The position numbers were made by a program, and so were the translations under genes. 31,570 bases of DNA from a virus, in the IMG/VR virus record IMGVR_UViG_3300031111_000530, positions 1 through 31,570 of that record. One strand, given 5' to 3'. The notes beneath the pieces were generated by a model that did not search any database, was not told the DNA's origin, and saw only the letters and a list, made by a program, of their open reading frames with translations. Positions 1 to 8,065 of this stretch are shown here, one piece after another (positions within the stretch are counted from its first letter, which is position 1; each line of letters begins with the position of its first letter).

Positions 1-705
1 CGCGGGCCGATGGTCGCCGTGTACTCGGGTCTGCGCTTCAAGGCTGGTTACTACAGCTTCGAGGTGTACCCGTTCAGCGACATTCTCACGCACCGCAACA
101 AGATCCTCGCGGAGAAGGGTATCCGCGTGGAGACGGATGGCGACGGCAAGGAGCGCTACCTGCGCAACGGCAACCGCGGCGAGTACGAAATGAACGACCA
201 GCAGATTCTGCGACAGCCGTGGCTGGCGTACCCGATCCCGATGATCAAGAAGACGCCGATCCGCTGGAGCGCGAAGTACTGGCCGCTCTCGCCCGACTTC
301 CAGCGCGCCGCCGACCTCGCGTCGCTCGAGGAGGCGAACGTGTCGCAGCAGCTCGCCGACATCGCCCGCACGACGCTGCCGTCGGTGATCGCGGGTCAGC
401 TCGAGGCCAACGCGCCGAGCGACGGCACTGGCAAGCTGGCAAGCTCGCAGAACCTCTCGCTCGCCAAGACGAAGGGACTCGCCGCCAAGATGGCAGCAGA
501 AGCCGCTGCGCGGGACGGCAAGCCCCCGCAGGGCGGCGACGGCGACGGTGCGGCCAAGGAGCAGGGCGAGGGCGACAGCGGCCAGCAGACGGGCGCTGAG
601 GGCAACATGAGCGAAGAGGAGAAGGCCGAGGCTCTGCGCTTGGAAGCGGAGGAGGCGGAACGCGAGGAGGCGGAGCGCAAGAAGCAGCTCGGCATCAACG
701 ACTAG
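1..705 (+). CDS. RecT-like ssDNA-annealing protein, C-terminal part (5' end outside window)
   Basis: The reading frame is open from base 1, so the N-terminus lies upstream; 234 residues are visible. Counting from the Met at base 10, residues 14-40 and especially 70-95 (PW, then MIKKTPIRWSAKYWPLSP) match the conserved RecT core, in which a PW is followed by a 'KKT..R...KYLPLSPE'-type segment. RecT/Bet annealases bind single-stranded DNA, pair complementary strands and normally work with a 5'-3' exonuclease, which is not visible here. The last 60 or so residues form a Gly/Asp-rich linker and a charged Glu/Arg/Ala helix ending in KKQL, probably disordered or coiled-coil. It ends 3 bp before the replication initiator gene, so it is the leading visible gene of a recombination-replication operon. 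The internal Met at base 10 is unlikely to be the start because it cuts into the conserved fold. Confidence 0.8.
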   Translation, partial: RGPMVAVYSGLRFKAGYYSFEVYPFSDILTHRNKILAEKGIRVETDGDGKERYLRNGNRGEYEMNDQQILRQPWLAYPIPMIKKTPIRWSAKYWPLSPDFQRAADLASLEEANVSQQLADIARTTLPSVIAGQLEANAPSDGTGKLASSQNLSLAKTKGLAAKMAAEAAARDGKPPQGGDGDGAAKEQGEGDSGQQTGAEGNMSEEEKAEALRLEAEEAEREEAERKKQLGIND

Positions 706-708
706 CCA

Positions 709-1971
709 ATGGCCGCGAACCGAAAACGGCTGTACGCCAAGTTCGAGCGGTCGACGTGGCGCAACCCGACGTTCCGCTACGTGCTGACGGACGACGCGCG
801 GTGGATGTGGGTGCACCTGCTCACGACCCCGCGCGCGTCCAAGTGCCCCGGCTTGATCGAGGCGTCGGCCTTGAACCTGATGGAAGACCTCGGATGGGAT
901 CGGCGGGGAGTCGCTGACGACGCGCCCGAGCACGAGCGCATCGCGCAAGGCGTACAGCGCACGAACGAGGCGCTCGACGAACTCGCGTCGACCATTCGAG
1001 ACGACGGCGTACCCTGGATCATCGTATCGGCAGAGCACCGGATCATCGTGGTGCCGCGCGCCGTCGCGCACGACCTACCAGCGAACCCGAACATCGTCGA
1101 CCACTGGCTGCGCGCGCTCGCGGAGTTTCCAGACACGGAGATCAAGAGGGCGTGGGTCAAGGCGGCTTTCTCAACACTACGCACCGCGTTCGGCAACGAC
1201 GATGGACGAGTCGTCAAGCTCCGCAGCTTGCACTACTCGCTCGCACGCCGACTCGGTGCTACCGGGCCAGACGAAGGCGAACGATCGGATGACGTTTCGG
1301 GATCGATCGAGGGACGTTCGAAGGACGTTTCGACCACGATTGCAAGTCGCAATGGTGACTCGCATCCCGACGACGCCGACACCGAAGGCACAACGTCTGA
1401 CCGGCAAGGCACCGAAAACACAAGGGAACATGAAACCGTTTCGCCCGACGAGTCGGAACCGTCCGCGCCGGAAGGCGACAACGGTTCGCGCACCATTAAC
1501 ATTAGCAATAGCATTAGCAGTAAGAAAGCAAGGGCAGCATCCGCTGCGCGGAAGCAGCCCCGCCAGCGTCAGCGGGTCATAGACGAAACGGTCAAACCGA
1601 CAAACCCGCCGACCGAGTTCACTGACAGGCAAGTCGCGTTCTACCGCGCACTGCAAGAAGCCGAGTACTACGTCAGAGGCAAAGGGATCATGACTGCATT
1701 CGAGGCAGTCCCCGATCCCGTACGCCTAGCGCGCAACCTCGGTGACGCTGACACGTTCCCGCTCATCGATGCAGGACTCGTCAAGCGCCTCGGTGCATGG
1801 ACTCTCGAGAACCGCAGTCGCGCGAAGGTCGACATAGCGAAGTTCATTCTCAACCGCGCACGCTACAGTCAAGAGCGCGGGCACCCCCGACGGGATTCGG
1901 CGCAGCAGGATCGACCGTACCAACACGGCGGAGACCTCGCCGCCAAGGTCAACGCTACGAGGAAGAAATGA
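709..1971 (+). CDS. DnaD/O-like phage replication initiator
   Basis: 420 residues. The first ~150 residues look like the winged-helix N-terminal domain of phage replisome organisers: a small domain that begins with Trp-containing helices, a 'Gly-Leu-Ile-Glu' segment typical of 'cpGlieas..L' wings, then a strand-rich VVPRAV...LPANPNIVDHW segment, where such proteins carry a conserved 'NP.I...W'. A ~130-residue Ser/Thr/Asp/Glu-rich linker follows, then a C-terminal helical domain (about residues 300-400) that could recruit the helicase. The ATGA overlap with the dnaB gene supports an initiator or helicase-loader role. The linker DNA carries phased repeats and an AT-rich hexamer run, which resembles lambda O with its internal origin. 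Family assignment rests on the N-terminal pattern and the context, not on a strong motif. Confidence 0.6.
   Translation: MAANRKRLYAKFERSTWRNPTFRYVLTDDARWMWVHLLTTPRASKCPGLIEASALNLMEDLGWDRRGVADDAPEHERIAQGVQRTNEALDELASTIRDDGVPWIIVSAEHRIIVVPRAVAHDLPANPNIVDHWLRALAEFPDTEIKRAWVKAAFSTLRTAFGNDDGRVVKLRSLHYSLARRLGATGPDEGERSDDVSGSIEGRSKDVSTTIASRNGDSHPDDADTEGTTSDRQGTENTREHETVSPDESEPSAPEGDNGSRTINISNSISSKKARAASAARKQPRQRQRVIDETVKPTNPPTEFTDRQVAFYRALQEAEYYVRGKGIMTAFEAVPDPVRLARNLGDADTFPLIDAGLVKRLGAWTLENRSRAKVDIAKFILNRARYSQERGHPRRDSAQQDRPYQHGGDLAAKVNATRKK
1291..1332 (+). repeat. Three iteron-like GACGTT(T)CG repeats
   Basis: GACGTTTCG starts at 1291 and 1324, and the one-base-shorter GACGTTCG starts at 1313. 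Start-to-start distances are 22 and 11 bp, i.e. two and one helical turns, placing all copies on the same face of the DNA. They lie in the linker-coding part of the initiator gene. Similar but weaker copies (CCGTTTCG, CGGTTCG) occur near 1437 and 1482. This is the arrangement expected of initiator-binding iterons; the coding sequence here is low-constraint, which leaves room for a DNA-level signal. Confidence 0.4.
1495..1524 (+). repeat. AT-rich tandem hexamer run (ATTAGC-type)
   Basis: Five consecutive hexamers read ATTAAC, ATTAGC, AATAGC, ATTAGC, AGTAAG. They are much more AT-rich than the surrounding genome and code for an Asn/Ile/Ser run in the initiator linker. Together with the phased GACGTT repeats about 165 bp upstream this could be the unwinding element of a replication origin. 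It could also simply be slippage-derived linker sequence. Confidence 0.4.
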
Positions 1972-3425
1972 TCGACCGGATACCACCATACGACCAAGAG
2001 GCAGAGCGTGCCGTGCTCGGATCGATACTACTGAACAACACCGCGCTGGCGCACGCGATGCCGATCTGTCAGCCCGAACATTTCTACGTCGAGAGCCTTC
2101 GCCTGCTCTATCAGTCGATGATCGACCTCGCGGAGACAGGCGCAGCGATCGACGCCGTCACGCTCGGAAACCACTTGAAGACGAACGGCAACCTCGAGCG
2201 CGCTGGTGGCGTCACCGTCATGGGCGAACTCACCGACTCGGTGGCGACGGTAGCAAACGTCGAACACTACGCGAAGATCGTCAGGCAGCTGCACGCCGTG
2301 CGCACCATGATCTACGCGACGATGCAAGCGACCGCTCGAGGCTTCACCGTCAGCACGGACAACATCGACGAGTACCTCGCAGAGACGCGGCAAGCAGTCA
2401 CGCTCGCAGCATCGCAGCTCACGCTCGGCAACGGCCCGCAGCAGATCGACGACACGCTGCTGCACCTGTACGACGAGCTAGAGAGAGGAGCGCTGCAGCC
2501 GGGAATCATCAAGACAGGAATCCCGATCATCGACGAGACAACAGGCGGACTGTGGCCCGGCTTGCTTCACATTGTCGCAGCGAGGCCCGCGATGGGGAAG
2601 ACGGCGTTCATGCTCAACATAGCGACGAACGCAGCGCTCGCGGGCAACCGCGTGTTGTTCGTCTCGCTCGAGGACGTCAAGGAGTATCTCGTCGCTCGCA
2701 TGGTCGCTCGCTTCGCCGACATCGATCTGAACGACATCATGCTGCGACGACCACAGGGAGCGGATGCGTGGAAGCGGCTCGTCGACGCAGGCAACAAGAT
2801 CGGCGGACACAAGCCGCTGTGGTTCGAAGACAGCGGCGGGTTGACCTCCGCAGCGATTCACCAGATTGCGGCGGCGCACAAGCAGACGAACGGACTCGAC
2901 TTGATCGTCGCCGACCACCTTGGAGAGGTCGCCGACACCGGAGAGAACGACACGTCGATCGCTACCAACGCGGCGCGCACGTTCCGCAACATCGCCAAGG
3001 AGTTGAACGTGCCTGTCGTCCTCGGTTGCCAGCTCAACCGCAACGTCGAGAACCGCTCGGACAAGCGACCGATGATGTCAGACCTCAGACAGTCGGGAGC
3101 GATCGAGGCAGTCGCACGCGTCGTGTGGTTCCTTTACCGTCCCGGCTACTACGAACCGGACGGCGACGAGCGACACGACCTGCAGCTAATCGTCGGCAAG
3201 GCGAACCACGGCAAGACCGGCATGCTCAGGCTGTGGATCGAACTGAGCCGCATGTGGGTGCGGCAATGGGAATACGAGGACGGACCGTTCCCAGGATTCG
3301 ACCGACCGCCCCAAGAAGCACGCGATGAGGTCCAGACTCGGAAGAAGGGAAAATCGCAGCGCAGTTTCTTTGGCGGCGCGGACGCGCACGACCAGTGGGA
3401 CAAAGGAGGAATAGATGACTACTGA
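1968..3425 (+). CDS. dnaB: DnaB-type replicative DNA helicase
   Basis: 485 residues, close to the usual DnaB length. The N-terminal DnaB domain begins at PPYDQEAERAVLGSIL (residues 6-21). The RecA-like domain has Walker A AARPAMGKTA (204-213), Walker B-like LIVAD (312-316), and the late motifs QLNRNVE (355-361) and SDLRQSGAIE (371-380) followed by VVWFLYR, which in DnaB contain the nucleotide-sensing Gln and the arginine-finger region. It unwinds the parental duplex at the fork as a hexamer. The ATG at 1968 overlaps the stop of the initiator gene (ATGA); an upstream in-frame extension from 1797 would overlap that gene and lacks DnaB homology. Walker B has Ala-Asp-His where 'IDY' is usual, a small deviation. 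Confidence 0.95.
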   Translation: MIDRIPPYDQEAERAVLGSILLNNTALAHAMPICQPEHFYVESLRLLYQSMIDLAETGAAIDAVTLGNHLKTNGNLERAGGVTVMGELTDSVATVANVEHYAKIVRQLHAVRTMIYATMQATARGFTVSTDNIDEYLAETRQAVTLAASQLTLGNGPQQIDDTLLHLYDELERGALQPGIIKTGIPIIDETTGGLWPGLLHIVAARPAMGKTAFMLNIATNAALAGNRVLFVSLEDVKEYLVARMVARFADIDLNDIMLRRPQGADAWKRLVDAGNKIGGHKPLWFEDSGGLTSAAIHQIAAAHKQTNGLDLIVADHLGEVADTGENDTSIATNAARTFRNIAKELNVPVVLGCQLNRNVENRSDKRPMMSDLRQSGAIEAVARVVWFLYRPGYYEPDGDERHDLQLIVGKANHGKTGMLRLWIELSRMWVRQWEYEDGPFPGFDRPPQEARDEVQTRKKGKSQRSFFGGADAHDQWDKGGIDDY

Positions 3426-4566
3426 GGAAAAGGGCAAGCGCGCGGCCCCGAAGCGCAGCAAGGTGAACAGCAAGAAGGCCAACGGGCCAAAGGCCGACGG
3501 GCCGGTGCATGCGGTCAGCGAGACAGCGATCGTCGTGTGCCAGTGCGGGTGTACGTCGTTCAACATCGACAAGCAGACGAAGACGTCGGTGACGCTCGCC
3601 TGTACCAAGTGCGGCGACAAGACCAGCGTCAAGGGACCGGTCGCGCTCGCACAGGTCGACGACAACGAGGTGAAGGCGGCGATCGAGAGGTCGGTGGTGC
3701 GACCCGATCCCGACTACGACCCGAGCGCGGGCAAGGAGAAGAAGCCGACGCTGTCCGAGCAAGGCTACACGATGCTGCGCTTTCGCGTCGGACTCGAAGC
3801 CAAGGAGAACACGATCGACCGCGCGCTAGAGTGCATCCGTGTCCGCAACTGCAACGACGCGGAGTTCAAGGACCAGACGTGGCAAGGCCACGCGCTCGAG
3901 TACCTCTGCGCAGAGCACCTCTCGGGAGAAGACCCGCAGGTGATCGCCATCGTCGACGAGATGCACGAGGAGGCGGACGCGGCGGCGAAGGAGGCGGAAG
4001 AGGCTGGCAAGAAGAAGTCGGCGGTCACGCGCAAGGTGCGCGAGACGCGGCAACGCGTCATGGAACGCGGCGCAGCGCAGATCGGGATCATCGAGAAGAA
4101 GGAAGCACCTAGCGCCAAGCCGAAGCAGCAAGAGCTGCCGCCCGCCAACGAGATCGACCCCGATACAATTCCCGACGACGGCAAGCTCGAGGAGTCGGTG
4201 AAGAAGACGCTAATCGAGTTCGCCGAAGAGTACCGCGAGGACACCGGCGATACGATCGGACTGCTCATCGGCAAGTCGCCAGCGGAAACCATGAAGAAGG
4301 CGGAGCGCGACGGCGGCTTCGCAATCCTCGTCGTCGGCGACGACAACACGAGGACGCGGGCGAACAAGGTGCCGAGCATCTGCTTCTGGATCGAGAAGGA
4401 GCCAGCCGACCGCGCGCTCGAGCTGTCCCTCGAATACGAGGACGCGTTCGATGTTCCAGTCGGACTCGACGTGATAGAGATCGTCCCGGCGGACTTCGAC
4501 AACATGGACCCGAACGAGAAGTGGGAGATGCCCACGTTCTGCCAGAGCCGTCGCGGTCTGGAGTAG
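3415..4566 (+). CDS. Unknown protein with N-terminal zinc ribbon
   Basis: 383 residues; family not recognised. A Lys/Ala-rich start is followed by a zinc-ribbon pattern: CQCGC at about residues 42-46 and CTKCG at about 63-67. The middle (about 180-235) is a long Glu/Ala/Lys-rich helix, probably coiled-coil. The C-terminal ~120 residues (from about 260) look globular and include a GLLIGKSPAETMKKAERDGG segment. It overlaps the helicase gene by 11 bp and has AAAGGAGG just before its ATG, so it is co-translated with replication genes. A DNA-binding replication accessory role is a guess from position and the zinc ribbon. Confidence 0.7.
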   Translation: MTTEEKGKRAAPKRSKVNSKKANGPKADGPVHAVSETAIVVCQCGCTSFNIDKQTKTSVTLACTKCGDKTSVKGPVALAQVDDNEVKAAIERSVVRPDPDYDPSAGKEKKPTLSEQGYTMLRFRVGLEAKENTIDRALECIRVRNCNDAEFKDQTWQGHALEYLCAEHLSGEDPQVIAIVDEMHEEADAAAKEAEEAGKKKSAVTRKVRETRQRVMERGAAQIGIIEKKEAPSAKPKQQELPPANEIDPDTIPDDGKLEESVKKTLIEFAEEYREDTGDTIGLLIGKSPAETMKKAERDGGFAILVVGDDNTRTRANKVPSICFWIEKEPADRALELSLEYEDAFDVPVGLDVIEIVPADFDNMDPNEKWEMPTFCQSRRGLE

Positions 4567-4593
4567 CGGCACTAGGCACCAAGGAGGAACGAC

Positions 4594-4998
4594 ATGAACG
4601 ACCAGCAACCGATCGCGCAGACCATTCTCGCAAACACCGTCGACACGCTGCACGTGTTGAACAAGATGCTGACCAAGGCCGAGGACGCCAACGCAGTCGA
4701 CGACGCCGTCAAGCTCGCGAGGGCGATCGCGGCGATCAAGCGGGACGCGTACGCGGTGCAGGCGAGCGCCGAAGCGAGCGGGCGCATGGCGATGGCCGCG
4801 ATGCTCGGAGGAGCACAGCCCGGTGGCGCGCCAGGCACGCAAGGCCCGCCCGCAGCGCTCGAGCGGCTTCGCAGCATCGGTGACAAGCTCAAGGGCGCGG
4901 GCGTCGGAATGCCCGTCAACGGCGACGACGACAGCCCGAAGCAGGCCGAGGCGGAGGACAAGACCGGCAACGAAAACAACAGCGACAACGAGCGCTAG
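4594..4998 (+). CDS. Unknown small helical protein
   Basis: 134 residues; not recognised. Residues 1-70 are Ala/Asp/Lys-rich and predicted helical. The rest is a Gly/Pro linker and an acidic Glu/Asp/Asn tail. The start is supported by AAGGAGG at 4580-4586, seven bases before the ATG. A preceding 27-bp gap holds nothing else. Its acidic, flexible end resembles small SSB-like or accessory phage proteins, but there is no motif to assign a function. Confidence 0.65.
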   Translation: MNDQQPIAQTILANTVDTLHVLNKMLTKAEDANAVDDAVKLARAIAAIKRDAYAVQASAEASGRMAMAAMLGGAQPGGAPGTQGPPAALERLRSIGDKLKGAGVGMPVNGDDDSPKQAEAEDKTGNENNSDNER

Positions 4999-5031
4999 AG
5001 CATCGACGTGTGGTAAGATTGCCACGCTCTA
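4996..5031 (+). promoter_or_regulatory. Stem-loop and extended -10 before the amidase gene
   Basis: TAGAGC (4996-5001) pairs with GCTCTA (5026-5031), and GTGG (5010-5013) pairs with CCAC (5022-5025), stacking into one hairpin with an 8-nt bulge on the 5' side. The 3' arm ends one base before the AGGAGG at 5033-5038. The loop contains TGG-TAAGAT (5011-5019), an extended -10 motif, but no good -35 is seen. It may act as terminator for the upstream gene, as a promoter, or as a translational hairpin. Confidence 0.4.
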
Positions 5032-5042
5032 CAGGAGGAAGG

Positions 5043-5909
5043 ATGATTATGCGACCGAGCATCAGCTTGACAGGCGAGCCTCTCGACATCGACGACTCGA
5101 TAGTCGTCTGCGGTGACCTCATCGACATCGGCGCTCGCGTGTTCAAGTGGAACGAGCCGGAAGGCTTCAACGGCTACACGAAGAAGCGCGTCGTCGTCGA
5201 GGAGGAGAACAGGAGAACGGGCCGCATCAAGCGCAAGGTGATCAGCGGCCCGCGCTACGACAAGCGGCCTTGCGGCATCGACGACGTGATGCAGTTCTTC
5301 GTCCACCACAGCGGCGGCGACGGGCGCAACCCGAGCGGCATGTACGAGACGCTTTACAACACGCGCAAGCTGTCGGTGCACTTCGCAGTCGAAGACGACG
5401 GTCGGATCTATCAGTTCAACGACGTCGTCGAGCGGTGCTGGCACGCTGGAGGCCACAACAGGATCGCCGTCGGCGTCGAGTGCTGCCTGTATCCCGACGC
5501 CGCCAAGCGTCCGAACTACTACAGCGCGGCCAACCGCAAGCGCACCGGCAACCTCCCGCACAAGAAGGCCGTCGACGTGATCCACGGTCGCAAGCGCAAG
5601 GTGTTCTGCTTCACCGAGCCGCAGGTCGACGCGCTCGCTCGCCTCGCAGCCGGAACATGGATCGCCGTCGAGATCGCACAAGGCATCGAAGCGAGCGACA
5701 TCGTCGCGCCGCGCTTCCCGCGTGACGCGAACGGAGCCATCCCGCGCACCGTAGTGCAGAAGGCCAAGCAGCACGTCGGATTGATCGGACACCTTCAATG
5801 CACGCCGAAGAAGTGGGACCCCGCAGGATTTCCTTGGGAGAAATTCGAAGCACTCGTCGCGCACTACATCAAGCAGTTCCTGCGCGTCGGTGCGAGCTAC
5901 GGGGGGTGA
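5043..5909 (+). CDS. N-acetylmuramoyl-L-alanine amidase (Amidase_2/PGRP type) endolysin
   Basis: 288 residues. The Amidase_2 fold cuts the amide bond between muramic acid and the peptide stem of peptidoglycan. Zinc-ligand candidates are His88/89 in FVHHS, His250 in GLIGHL, and Asp259 in KKWDPAGFPWE. This is the T7-lysozyme/AmpD arrangement with Asp in place of the third Cys, and Lys257/258 is in the place of the catalytic Lys. The CWHAGG motif (132-137) is also typical. An N-terminal ~75-residue extension is not part of the domain. No signal peptide is seen, so export would need a holin. The ATG at 5043 is chosen because AGGAGG lies five bases upstream; an in-frame GTG at 5010 has no such site. 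The lytic transglycosylase gene follows 13 bp later. Confidence 0.85.
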   Translation: MIMRPSISLTGEPLDIDDSIVVCGDLIDIGARVFKWNEPEGFNGYTKKRVVVEEENRRTGRIKRKVISGPRYDKRPCGIDDVMQFFVHHSGGDGRNPSGMYETLYNTRKLSVHFAVEDDGRIYQFNDVVERCWHAGGHNRIAVGVECCLYPDAAKRPNYYSAANRKRTGNLPHKKAVDVIHGRKRKVFCFTEPQVDALARLAAGTWIAVEIAQGIEASDIVAPRFPRDANGAIPRTVVQKAKQHVGLIGHLQCTPKKWDPAGFPWEKFEALVAHYIKQFLRVGASYGG

Positions 5910-5922
5910 ACAGGAGGAACGG

Positions 5923-6741
5923 ATGAAACCGATAACACCGCTTTTGCTTTTGCTGTTCGTGCTTTCGACTTGTGGCATCGCCGCAGTCTCGAGCGACGCG
6001 GGACACCGCGAACAACCGTGGATGAAAGAGGACGCAGCGACCGTCGCTGTCATCGACGAGCACTGCTGCTCGTGTGACGACTGCGAGCAGAACGGGTGCG
6101 ACAACCTCGTCGAGTTCGGCGAGAAGTCGGAGGCGGAGATCAGCCCCGAGCAGATGGTCGCAGAGGTCGAGATGCTTTGGGAAATGTGGTTCGACGACGA
6201 GAACGCACCAGCGAACGACAAGCGTCGCCAGCGCTTCACCGAGTTCGCCGAGTACCTCGTCGACGCTGTGATCATGTACCAGAACGAGCAAACCGACATC
6301 GGCGGACAACTGCCAGGCGCGAAGAACGATCACCTCGTCGTCGCCTACATGGTGGCGAAGGAATCGTCGGTGACGTACGACGTCGTCGGCACGTCGCACG
6401 AGGAGCGCGGCTTGATGCAGCTACATGGCGTCGCGCTCGCTGGCTACTCACCGGACAAGGTGCAGAACAACCCGCGACTCGGGCTGCTGCTAGGCGTCAG
6501 GTGGCTCGCGTCGTTCATTCCACAGTGTCAGCAAGACGGCGCGGGCGGGATCTTCGGAGACGAGTTCGCGTGGGAAGACTCGGACTGGATCGGACCGCTG
6601 TCGGTCTACGCAGGAGGGCCGAGGGGATTTCGGAAAGACGGGAGATGCGCAGAGTTCAGGACGATGCGCGATCGGATCAACGCCGTGCGGATGTACCGCA
6701 CGCGCATCGACCACAAGATGTCGGGGAGCGACTACGAGTGA
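5923..6741 (+). CDS. SLT-like lytic transglycosylase with lipoprotein-like signal
   Basis: 272 residues. A hydrophobic leader (PLLLLLFVL, residues 6-14) ends in LSTC (14-17), which resembles a lipobox with an unusual Thr before Cys. If processed, the protein would be anchored to a membrane. Residues 48-59 hold five cysteines (CCSCDDC..C). The catalytic domain has AKESSVTYD (145-153), with Glu147 as the likely catalytic acid, and GLMQLHG (163-169), both hallmarks of the soluble-lytic-transglycosylase/goose-lysozyme fold that cleaves the glycan strand. It follows the amidase with its own AGGAGG (5912-5917). Together they make a two-enzyme peptidoglycan-degrading set; alternatively this could be a virion-associated or entry lysin. 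Confidence 0.7.
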   Translation: MKPITPLLLLLFVLSTCGIAAVSSDAGHREQPWMKEDAATVAVIDEHCCSCDDCEQNGCDNLVEFGEKSEAEISPEQMVAEVEMLWEMWFDDENAPANDKRRQRFTEFAEYLVDAVIMYQNEQTDIGGQLPGAKNDHLVVAYMVAKESSVTYDVVGTSHEERGLMQLHGVALAGYSPDKVQNNPRLGLLLGVRWLASFIPQCQQDGAGGIFGDEFAWEDSDWIGPLSVYAGGPRGFRKDGRCAEFRTMRDRINAVRMYRTRIDHKMSGSDYE

Positions 6742-7064
6742 TCGAGGACACCGACAACTTGGAAGAGGTGCTTGTGCACCTCATCAAGAACGCGGACCCG
6801 GAAGGCCACCGCCACCCGCGGCTGGTGAAGCTGCTCGACCAAGTCAGGCGCAACGTGTTTCTCGGCCCAAAGTCGCGCGCGTTCATTCGCAAGTGCGTCG
6901 CCATTCTCGACAACGTCGAATGTCGCGGCGTCACCAAGACAGGACGCTGCACGCTCATCAAGGGCAAGCGGCGCTGCGACAACCGAGAGCGGTACGACAG
7001 GTGTCTGCACTACATACCGGTGAGGCCGGTCAACAGAGGAAACCCGATCAAACTCGGAGGGTGA
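6738..7064 (+). CDS. Unknown basic cysteine-containing protein
   Basis: 108 residues, starting at a GTG whose last two bases are part of the upstream TGA (GTGA overlap). The first 50 residues are helical and charged. The second half has four or more cysteines in C(x8)C(x7)C(x8)C-like spacing with many Arg/Lys (GRCTLIKGKRRCDNRERYDRC is the core, split here as positions ~73-93), suggesting a small metal-binding fold. No family recognised. Coupling to the transglycosylase gene shows it is translated from the same message, which does not by itself make it a lysis protein. Confidence 0.6.
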   Translation: MIEDTDNLEEVLVHLIKNADPEGHRHPRLVKLLDQVRRNVFLGPKSRAFIRKCVAILDNVECRGVTKTGRCTLIKGKRRCDNRERYDRCLHYIPVRPVNRGNPIKLGG

Positions 7065-7065
7065 A

Positions 7066-7449
7066 ATGGACAAAGCAGCGAAGGCCGTCGTCGGAGTATT
7101 CGTCGGCGAGCAGAAGAGGCACGAGGGGCGCGTCGTTCGTAGCGAAGCGAAGCTCGTCGAAAAACTCGAGACAGGCGGCACCGTCGGCGAGCTTCTCAAC
7201 GACCCGCACTGGAAGACGCGGCTGGCCGAGCGGTGCGCTCAATTCGGCACTGTGCTCGCCGTCGCCGTCATGCGGCACGAGAAGCAGGGGTGCAACGTCG
7301 CAGTGAACGTCGCGCCGACTCAGGAGCGGCCGCTCGAGCGAAGGGCGAAGAAGCCCGTCACGCGAGGCGGTGTTCCCATCGGCGACCCGGTCACCGGCAA
7401 GCGCACGATGGCGGGCCGTAGGCGCAAGGCGGCGAAGAGGCAGGGATGA
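7066..7449 (+). CDS. Unknown small protein with basic tail
   Basis: 127 residues; not recognised. The N-terminal ~75 residues are mixed helix/strand. The last 40 are very rich in Arg/Lys/Gly (ending AGRRRKAAKRQG) and could bind nucleic acid. CGGAGGG lies just upstream of the ATG. It abuts the preceding gene and overlaps the next by 4 bp (ATGA). Confidence 0.6.
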   Translation: MDKAAKAVVGVFVGEQKRHEGRVVRSEAKLVEKLETGGTVGELLNDPHWKTRLAERCAQFGTVLAVAVMRHEKQGCNVAVNVAPTQERPLERRAKKPVTRGGVPIGDPVTGKRTMAGRRRKAAKRQG

Positions 7450-7865
7450 TCAGCGACGTCAAGCTGCGACGCTGGTGCGAGATGATCTCCGCCGCCGACT
7501 CGAAGTTCGGCTTTCAGCTCGGGATCGAACACGGCACCAAGTGGGAAGCCGAGCCGCCGTATCCCGATCTCGAGGTCGCGTCGGCCAAGGAGACGCACGT
7601 GCGCCGCCTTGTCTTGCAAGAGCTGGTCGTCTCGGCATCCGTGCCGGAAGACGACGACGCCGCAGACCTAGTCGTCACGCGCCTCGTCGCAGAACTCGAA
7701 GACGGGCGCGAAGTCGAACTGAACAGGCACGCGCAAGCAGCGGGCGAGGACGTAGAGACAGAGATACCGATGGACGTCTGCTGCGCATGTGGCGAGCGCA
7801 TCTGCGACCCGAGCATTCGCGAGATGTACGAGGGCAAGCCGTACCACAAGAGGTGCATGTCTTGA
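7446..7865 (+). CDS. Unknown protein with C-terminal treble-clef/LIM-like zinc motif
   Basis: 139 residues. The last 28 residues read CCACGERI...YEGKPYHKRCMS. This is the half-LIM-like pattern 'CxxCgkxI......y..g..yH..C', a zinc-binding knuckle with the ligands Cys, Cys, His and Cys. The N-terminal part has no recognisable motif. It begins in an ATGA overlap and its stop overlaps the TTG start of the next gene. It may mediate protein or nucleic-acid contacts; function unknown. Confidence 0.6.
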   Translation: MISDVKLRRWCEMISAADSKFGFQLGIEHGTKWEAEPPYPDLEVASAKETHVRRLVLQELVVSASVPEDDDAADLVVTRLVAELEDGREVELNRHAQAAGEDVETEIPMDVCCACGERICDPSIREMYEGKPYHKRCMS

Positions 7866-8065
7866 CTCTCGTCGACGCGGTGCTGGCGTTCATGCTCGGC
7901 GGGGCGATCCTCGTCGGCGCGATCGCAGTCGTCGTGTCGTTCGCAGACATGATCAGGGGAGCGAGAAGAAGCGGGTTGCAGGTTCCAGAGGGGAAGCATC
8001 GATGCAGAGAGCGGAGAAAGTCGCTATCCGCTACCAGCGAACGGGAACGCTCGTCGCGTCGGTAG
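7862..8065 (+). CDS. Small single-span membrane protein
   Basis: 67 residues starting at a TTG that overlaps the upstream stop (TTGA). Residues 6-30 (about AVLAFMLGGAILVGAIAVVV) form one clear membrane helix, followed by a basic Arg/Ser-rich cytoplasmic-type tail. The tail-coding DNA overlaps the next gene by 64 bp, so the last third may be nonfunctional. It is short enough to be a holin- or antiholin-like protein, but there is no lysis gene directly beside it. Confidence 0.45.
   Translation: MTLVDAVLAFMLGGAILVGAIAVVVSFADMIRGARRSGLQVPEGKHRCRERRKSLSATSERERSSRR

Noticed and set aside
1797-1967. 57-residue N-terminal extension of the DnaB helicase
   Set aside because: It lies inside the initiator gene and has no DnaB similarity; the ATG at 1968 gives the canonical N-terminus.
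4995-6299. 434-codon open frame on the minus strand
   Set aside because: It mirrors the amidase and transglycosylase genes, which have clear motifs and ribosome binding sites. Its translation has no recognisable motif; long antisense frames are expected in GC-rich coding DNA.
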